NCBI GenBank assembly: GCA_902795195.1
Contig: CADBKF010000002.1
Location: 89,638 to 133,332, forward strand
Reading direction: 5' to 3'
Length of the DNA stretch: 43,695 nucleotides
Source of the DNA: Oscillospiraceae bacterium
GTDB taxonomy: Bacteria > Bacillota > Clostridia > Oscillospirales > Oscillospiraceae
This document shows positions 39,419 through 43,695 of the stretch, in pieces. Within the stretch, counting starts at the first letter, position 1. The number at the start of each line of letters is the position of its first letter. Made by a program: the position numbers and the translations under genes. The notes under the pieces are model-generated. The model did no database searches, was not told the DNA's origin, and saw only the letters and a program-made list of their open reading frames with translations.

Positions 39419-39529
39419 ATGAGCGAGCGATCAAATCCTCTCAACAAGGCCATTTTTGACAGAAAAGCCCATAATAATACGACATTCAAACTAATTACAT
39501 GTATACAATTAATTATCTTCTATTGGTGA
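39419..39529 (+). CDS. Possible very small protein
   Basis: A 36-codon frame starts with ATG at 39419 after GGGGAGAAT and ends with a TGA at 39527. The sequence begins MSERSNPLNKAIFDRKAHNN and ends in a hydrophobic stretch. It may be real because of the ribosome-binding site, but there is no family match and the length is small. Confidence 0.25.
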   Translation: MSERSNPLNKAIFDRKAHNNTTFKLITCIQLIIFYW

Positions 39530-39901
39530 TAACCCCATAACCACGGACTGAAAAAAGCAATAAAAAATAATATTTAATATGAACGAAGAATTATTCAGTT
39601 GTGATCAGAGAACTCATAGATTGCTTTCATTGTTCCCACGAGAGCAATCAAAGAAATCTATGAACATCGACAAACTAATTTTTCCGCGTTGTAATAATCA
39701 CTGATTTATACTTATTCGTGTAGTAACTTCGGTGGTTTGGCTTGCAATATTCCAGACCATATTCAGAACATTTTCAGAACAAAATCTTTTCTTGCGCCGA
39801 TTCGGCGGTTATGGTCTTTTTGCAAAATATATAAAATCCATGCAGCTTTGCGGGTTCTCACACCCTTTATATATCAAGGCTTTCAAGCCTCCAGGAGCCC
39901 T
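39530..39901. other. AT-rich gene-free stretch at the right end of the element
   Basis: It holds an imperfect nested inverted repeat at 39615-39662 (CATAGATT with AATCTATG, and GATTGCTTTC with GAGAGCAATC) and TCAGAACA-type repeats at 39751-39785. No gene is visible. Confidence 0.6.
39751..39785. promoter_or_regulatory. Candidate integrase arm-type sites, right
   Basis: TCCAGACCA (39751-39759), TTCAGAACA (39762-39770) and TTCAGAACAAAAT (39773-39785) are arranged in tandem about 120 bases from the right attachment site. They resemble the left-end repeats at 30089-30131. Confidence 0.45.
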
Positions 39902-39947
39902 ATGGCATTCAAGAGGTCAGCGGTTCGATCCCGCTTATCTCCACCAA
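39902..39947 (+). repeat. Attachment site at the right end
   Basis: The 46 bases are identical to 29944-29989. The tRNA 5' half is absent, so this copy is not a tRNA gene. The original tRNA terminator follows directly. Confidence 0.92.
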
Positions 39948-39985
39948 AGAAAACAGCCATCCGAAAGGATGGCTGTTTTTCTTTG
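39947..39985 (+). terminator. Original host terminator of tRNA-Ala
   Basis: AAACAGCCATCC pairs with GGATGGCTGTTT around a GAAA loop, followed by TTCTTT. It lies directly after the right attachment site and marks the return to host sequence. Confidence 0.85.
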
Positions 39986-40006
39986 GTGCAGGTATATATA
40001 CATATG

Positions 40007-40045
40007 AAACGGGCACGGCTTTTCGAGAAGCCATGCCCGTTTTTG
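40007..40045. terminator. Bidirectional terminator before the SDR gene
   Basis: AAACGGGCA and GGCTT pair with AAGCC and TGCCCGTTT, with one mismatch. It follows the minus-strand SDR gene end at 40065. Confidence 0.8.
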
Positions 40046-40064
40046 AGTTTTGTTAAGGTTTTGA

Positions 40065-40889
40065 TTATTTCTTGAATTCTTTTCCGTTCGTGCTGCCGCC
40101 GTCTACGAGGACGTCAACACCGGCGAGGTAGCCGTTACGCTCGTCGGCCACAGTAGCGATCGCGTAGCCCAGCTCCTCCGGCCTTCCCATGCGCTCCTCG
40201 GCGGAAAGCGGGATAAGATAGCCGCCCTCTTTTTCCTCAAGCTTGCCCATATCGGTGGCGATAAGTCCGGGCGAGAGAGATACGACACGGATGCCGCGTT
40301 TGCCATATTCAAAGGCGCACTTACGGGCGTACCAGCAGACGAAATTTTTGCTGAGCGCGTAGGCGAAGCCTGCCTTCTGATAGTCGGTTTTGGCGAGCTT
40401 TGCGAATTTCAGAAGTCCCGCAAGGAACTTTGCCTCATCCGTCTCGGCGTATTTATAGTTCTTGCCGGCCAGCTTTGTGAGAAAGCCGGGCAGAGAATAA
40501 GCGGAATTTGAACTTATGTCGCAGATAACGCTGCCCGCGCTCATGACCTTGGAAAACTCCTGATTGACGTACACGGTGCCAAGGGCGTTGACCCTGAGGA
40601 GCTTCTCGCCGCCCGCCATGTTGGGGCTCATTCCCGCGGCGTTGATGACGTTCTTGACCGTTCCGAGACTTGCGGCATACTCGGCCAGTGCGCGGACAGA
40701 GGCGCGGTCCGAGGTGTCGCAGGCGTGGGCGTACGCGGTAAAGCCCAGCTCGGTGAGGATGTTCACTGCGTTTTCGAGCTTCGATACAGTCCTGCCGGAG
40801 AGGACGATGATCTTGTCCTTCGGCATGAATTTAGCGGTTTCAAATCCCATTCCGGAGCCGCCGCCGGTTATCACAACTACATTTGCCAT
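40065..40889 (-). CDS. Short-chain dehydrogenase/reductase
   Basis: This is a 274-residue NAD(P)-dependent SDR. The cofactor motif TGGGSGMG is at 8-15, NAAG at 83-86, and the catalytic YxxxK at Y177 and K181, with the catalytic Ser within ISSNSA (about 125-130). The C-terminal GVDVLVDGGSTNG block is typical of classical SDRs. A short insert (about 140-170) lies before the active Tyr. It is transcribed alone, between a terminator and its own start. Steroid-type (bile-acid) or sugar-alcohol substrates are possible but not shown. Confidence 0.9.
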   Translation of the reverse strand: MANVVVITGGGSGMGFETAKFMPKDKIIVLSGRTVSKLENAVNILTELGFTAYAHACDTSDRASVRALAEYAASLGTVKNVINAAGMSPNMAGGEKLLRVNALGTVYVNQEFSKVMSAGSVICDISSNSAYSLPGFLTKLAGKNYKYAETDEAKFLAGLLKFAKLAKTDYQKAGFAYALSKNFVCWYARKCAFEYGKRGIRVVSLSPGLIATDMGKLEEKEGGYLIPLSAEERMGRPEELGYAIATVADERNGYLAGVDVLVDGGSTNGKEFKK

Positions 40890-41135
40890 TCATTTACCTT
40901 CTTTCTGCGTTTTAAGGTGTTCGTATGTGAATAATATACCATAATTTTGTTCAATTTTCAAGCCTTTGCGGATGCTTCAATCACGATATTACTTTGGAAG
41001 GAAACTTTCTATGTCTCTCTCGAACACTGCCACGCCGATTTATTACGGGCGGTTTCGGGAAACAGTGATGCGATTCAAAATCCAATTATTTGGGTTTACT
41101 CGCGCAATGGGCGAGTTGATTCGCAATCCGGGTGA
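40890..41135. other. Short gap without a visible gene
   Basis: I see no gene, repeat or terminator here beyond the ribosome-binding region of the SDR gene. The next feature is the promoter at 41136. Confidence 0.5.
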
Positions 41136-41164
41136 TGGACTTTTCTGTGAGTCGGGGCTATAAT
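41136..41164 (+). promoter_or_regulatory. Promoter of the XRE-TPR regulator
   Basis: TGGACT (41136-41141) and TATAAT (41159-41164) are 17 bases apart. The start codon is 237 bases downstream, so the leader is long and contains the duplicated palindromic element. Confidence 0.65.
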
Positions 41165-41198
41165 GAGGCTGTCAGAAAACAAAAGCGCACTTCCCAAA

Positions 41199-41330
41199 CG
41201 TAGTGGCCGATGCCCACATCGGCCATGATGCCCGGCAGCACGTTGCGCTTCTATGGCCGATGCCCACATCGGCCATGATGCCCGGCAGCACGCTGCGCCT
41301 TTATGGCCGATGTGGGCATCGGCCACTACG
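41199..41330. repeat. Double-hairpin palindromic element, copy E (duplicated arm)
   Basis: This 132-base copy has three arms instead of two. An arm plus centre unit of about 50 bases (GGCCGATGCCCACATCGGCC followed by ATGATGCCCGGCAGCACG) is repeated almost exactly, then the closing arm follows. Confidence 0.9.
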
Positions 41331-41401
41331 AAGGGCGAGAGCAAAGGAATCGCTGCAGCGCTTTTGAGAACAGACGAGATACATCATTGGAGGAAAATAA
41401 A

Positions 41402-42445
41402 ATGGAACTTGGAAAGAAAATCAAACAGCTGCGACTGCGGTCCGGCTTGACCCAGGAGCAGCTGGCCGCAAAGGTCGGTATCGGCGCGCAGTCGGTATCC
41501 AAATGGGAAACCGCCGTGGCCATGCCCGACATCTCGACCCTGCCGCTGCTGGCGGAGACCTTCGGCGTCACGATCGACGAGCTGTTCGATCTGAGCACCG
41601 AGCAGCGCATGAACCGCATCGAGAACCGCATGGACGTAGAGGAGGAGCTGCCGCCGGACGTATTCCGCGAGTACGAAGACTTCCTCAAGGCACTGCTGAC
41701 TGAGGAGCAGTACAAAAAGCGTGCCCAGGAGCTGATTGCCTATCTCTACTGGCACCGGATGAACTCCTACGCGCAGAAGGTCCGCCGCTATGCAAAGGAG
41801 GCGATCCGCACAGCGCCCAACGAAAAGAGCTGCCAGTGGATGCTGAATATGGCCGAGGGTCACGCCGTGTGGGACTGGAACGTGAGCAATCACAAGCAGG
41901 CGATTGACTTCTACAGTGAGCTCGTGCAGAAGAACCCCGACCAGCGGCTGCCGTACCTATATCTGCTGGACAATCTGCTGGCTGACCACCGCGCGGACGA
42001 GGCGGAGCAGGTCCTGGGCCGTCTCTGCAGGCTCCCGGATCTCAAGCCGGTCTTTGAGCCGTCCTACCGGGCGCACATCGCACTGGCCCGCTTCGACGCG
42101 GCTGCCGCGGACGCGATCATCGAACAGATGCTCCGCGAGGCACCGGAGGACAGCGATTGCCTGTTTGAGGGCGCCCAGTATTACGCGCTCAAGTGCGACT
42201 ACGACAAAGCCGTGGACTGCTATGAACGCGCCTTCGCCTGCGACACGATGCGCCCGCGCTATCAGGACGCGCTGATGGGCATCGCGGACATCTCCGAGAT
42301 CCGGGGCGACTATGCGCGGGCTGCCGACGCCTGCCGCCGGATCGTGGCGCTGCTCAAAAACGAGTGGGGCATGACCGAGGACCTGGCGCTGCAGCAGGCC
42401 GAGGACCGCCTGCGCCGCATGGAAGAGCTGAGCAGGGGGAAGTAA
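41402..42445 (+). CDS. XRE regulator with TPR-like C-terminal repeats
   Basis: This 347-residue protein has an N-terminal XRE helix-turn-helix (LGKKIKQLRLRSGLTQEQLAAKVGIGAQSVSKWETAVAMPDISTLPLLAETFGVTIDELFDL) and a C-terminal part made of about six degenerate tetratricopeptide-like helix pairs (NHKQAIDFYSELVQKNPDQRLPYLYLLD and DYDKAVDCYERAF are clear). Such RRNPP/Rgg-like regulators often sense peptides, but the peptide gene was not seen. The ATG at 41402 has GGAGG 8 bases upstream. Its leader contains the duplicated palindromic element. Base composition is host-like. Confidence 0.88.
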   Translation: MELGKKIKQLRLRSGLTQEQLAAKVGIGAQSVSKWETAVAMPDISTLPLLAETFGVTIDELFDLSTEQRMNRIENRMDVEEELPPDVFREYEDFLKALLTEEQYKKRAQELIAYLYWHRMNSYAQKVRRYAKEAIRTAPNEKSCQWMLNMAEGHAVWDWNVSNHKQAIDFYSELVQKNPDQRLPYLYLLDNLLADHRADEAEQVLGRLCRLPDLKPVFEPSYRAHIALARFDAAAADAIIEQMLREAPEDSDCLFEGAQYYALKCDYDKAVDCYERAFACDTMRPRYQDALMGIADISEIRGDYARAADACRRIVALLKNEWGMTEDLALQQAEDRLRRMEELSRGK

Positions 42446-42446
42446 A

Positions 42447-42478
42447 AGATTCTTCGTTGCAGGCTCCTCATAAAGACA
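42447..42478 (+). repeat. ATTCTTCG-type dispersed repeat, copy 4
   Basis: This begins AGATTCTTCGTTGCAGGCTC and has changed end bases (ATAAAGACAG). It is related to copies at 219, 3646 and 3769. Confidence 0.5.
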
Positions 42479-42486
42479 GAAAGGGA

Positions 42487-42530
42487 CGGATTGCCACACC
42501 AGTGACGTCGGTCACTGGTTCGCAATGACG
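42487..42530. repeat. CCAGTGAC palindromic repeat, copy 3
   Basis: CGGATTGCCACACCAGTGAC and GTCACTGGTTCGCAATGACG flank a short centre, as at 6357 and 29774. A 7-base-period tract with CCTGATC-like units (about 42540-42572) follows. Confidence 0.7.
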
Positions 42531-42570
42531 AATCCCGAGACCCTGATCCCTGCCCACTGATCCCTGATCC

Positions 42571-43518
42571 CTAACTCACCACATTCTTCGGCGTGCCTGC
42601 CAGGTAGTTTGCGATGTTGTCCGCCACGATGTGCATCAGGCGCTGGCGGGTTTCGACCGGGGCCCAGGCCACGTGGGGCGTGATGATACAGTTTTTCGCG
42701 TGGAGCAGGACGCAGTCATCCGCCATGGGCTCGGTGCTGAGCACATCGATGCAGGCACCGCCCAGGCGGCCGGACTCAAGTGCATCAAACAGGTCCTGCT
42801 CCACCATCACGCCGCCGCGGGCCGTGTTGACAAACAGCGCGCCCGGCTTCATCATGGCAAAGCGCTCACGGTTGAACAGCCCGGCGGAATCGGAGTTCAG
42901 GGGACAGTGGACGGTCACGATGTCGCTGTTTTGCAGCAGCGTCTCCAGCGGGACCTGCTCCACCCCCGGAACCGCCCGAGGGCTGCGGTTATAGGCGAGA
43001 ACGCGCATGTCGAATGCATTTGCAATCCGCGCCACGGCCTGGCCGATGGCGCCCAGGCCCACGATGCCGAGCGTTTTGCCGGAGAGCTCGTTGAGGCGAT
43101 AGACGAAGGGAGAAAAGGTGTCGCTGCGCGTCCAGCGGCCGTCATGGACAAAGCGGTCGTATTTTGCCACCTGGTTGAAGTGCTCGAGGATCAGGGCAAA
43201 GGTCTGCTGCGCGACCGCGGCGGTGGAGTACGAGCCTGCGTTGCAGACCGTGATCCCGCGGCTTTGGCAGTAGGGGATATCGACGTTGTTGTAACCCGTG
43301 GCGAACAGGCCAATGTAGCGCAGATGCTCCGCCAGGCGCAGGGTCTCGGCGTTCAGGACCGTCTTGTTGCTGAGCACCATGTCCGCGTCTCGGATTGCCT
43401 CAGCCACCTCGTCGTAGCGCAGCATGCCGTATTCGGTCAGCTCGCCGAACTGCCGCAGCTCGTCTGAGCGCACCTGGTCGCAGAGCACGGTCTGCACGTC
43501 GGTCAATACAATTTTCAT
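42571..43518 (-). CDS. D-2-hydroxyacid dehydrogenase
   Basis: This is a 315-residue NAD-dependent D-isomer-specific dehydrogenase (hydroxypyruvate/glycerate reductase-like). The Rossmann motif GLGAIG is at about 154-159 and the catalytic residues are R234 (NTARGG), E263 (STEP) and H282 (TPHVAW). FATGYNNVDI and the GSYSTAAVAQ motif belong to the substrate domain. The ATG at 43518 follows GAGGTGGATC; an upstream frame lacks a ribosome-binding site. It is single-gene and AT-neutral. The substrate, probably hydroxypyruvate or glyoxylate, is inferred. Confidence 0.92.
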   Translation of the reverse strand: MKIVLTDVQTVLCDQVRSDELRQFGELTEYGMLRYDEVAEAIRDADMVLSNKTVLNAETLRLAEHLRYIGLFATGYNNVDIPYCQSRGITVCNAGSYSTAAVAQQTFALILEHFNQVAKYDRFVHDGRWTRSDTFSPFVYRLNELSGKTLGIVGLGAIGQAVARIANAFDMRVLAYNRSPRAVPGVEQVPLETLLQNSDIVTVHCPLNSDSAGLFNRERFAMMKPGALFVNTARGGVMVEQDLFDALESGRLGGACIDVLSTEPMADDCVLLHAKNCIITPHVAWAPVETRQRLMHIVADNIANYLAGTPKNVVS

Positions 43519-43695
43519 ATGATCCACCTCGTTTGGATGTTTTCTTTTGAGATCGTACCACAAAAACGCGGCGAGCGCAACGCGAAAAACAAAAATATGT
43601 AGGTTTGTCAATCATACTTTACAGGTTGGAAAAGAACAAAGGACGTCCTTAGGGGAACGCCATTTCAAGGGTCGCATCGGGAAGTTGTTATATAC
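43519..43695. other. Window end without visible gene
   Basis: The promoter region of the dehydrogenase lies here (A/T-rich near 43540-43615). I see no gene in the last 80 bases. Confidence 0.4.

Noticed and set aside
39902-39947. Second tRNA-Ala gene
   Set aside because: Only the 3' half of the tRNA is present; it is the attachment-site copy left by integration.

Overview
The window looks like a chromosome segment of a GC-rich, spore-forming anaerobic Clostridia of the Oscillospirales type. The evidence is a complete spoIIIAA-AH operon, a SpoIVFB-like protease, NusB/Asp23/XseAB/IspA in the usual clostridial order, a ferredoxin:thioredoxin-reductase-like protein beside thioredoxin, and many short intergenic repeats. 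This placement rests on gene content and base composition, not on a marker gene.

Layout. 0.4-3.5 kb: thioredoxin and an FTR-like protein (minus strand), divergent from an MTA/SAH deaminase and an MtnA/eIF2B-like isomerase. 4.1-10 kb: a secreted protein with a sortase-like tail, RNase HI, BirA, a small membrane coiled-coil protein, a CapA-like protein, a GH25 lysozyme and a HAD phosphatase. 10-14.7 kb: the spoIIIA operon, with overlapping stop/start codons at most junctions. 14.8-19.2 kb: Asp23, NusB, a TsaD paralogue, XseA, XseB and IspA. 19.2-23 kb, minus strand: a short membrane protein, a SpoIVFB-like protease, a two-gene radical-SAM pair and, separately, RNase P RNA. 23-29.7 kb: a DIP1984-family protein, MurD, three tandem M42 aminopeptidases, IspD and IspF.

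From 29.9 to 39.9 kb lies a ~10 kb AT-richer integrated element. Its tyrosine integrase sits beside an intact tRNA-Ala(GGC), and a 46-bp copy of the tRNA 3' end marks the far end. It carries a protein with HNH-like motifs, an SF2-helicase-like ATPase, a ribbon-helix-helix regulator with a cluster of operator-like palindromes, a SprT-like protein, a serine recombinase, a lipoprotein and an XRE regulator. I see no relaxase, capsid or conjugation genes, so it is a cryptic or satellite-like island. Host sequence resumes with an SDR oxidoreductase, an XRE-TPR regulator and a D-2-hydroxyacid dehydrogenase.

The intergenic DNA is unusually structured. There are five copies of a double-hairpin palindrome (one internally duplicated, one supplying the xseA stop codon), three copies of a second palindrome, four copies of a third repeat, a MITE-like element inside a 5' leader, and several tracts of degenerate repeats with a 7-base period. 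The repeat families and the island's uncharacterised genes are the best candidates for something new.
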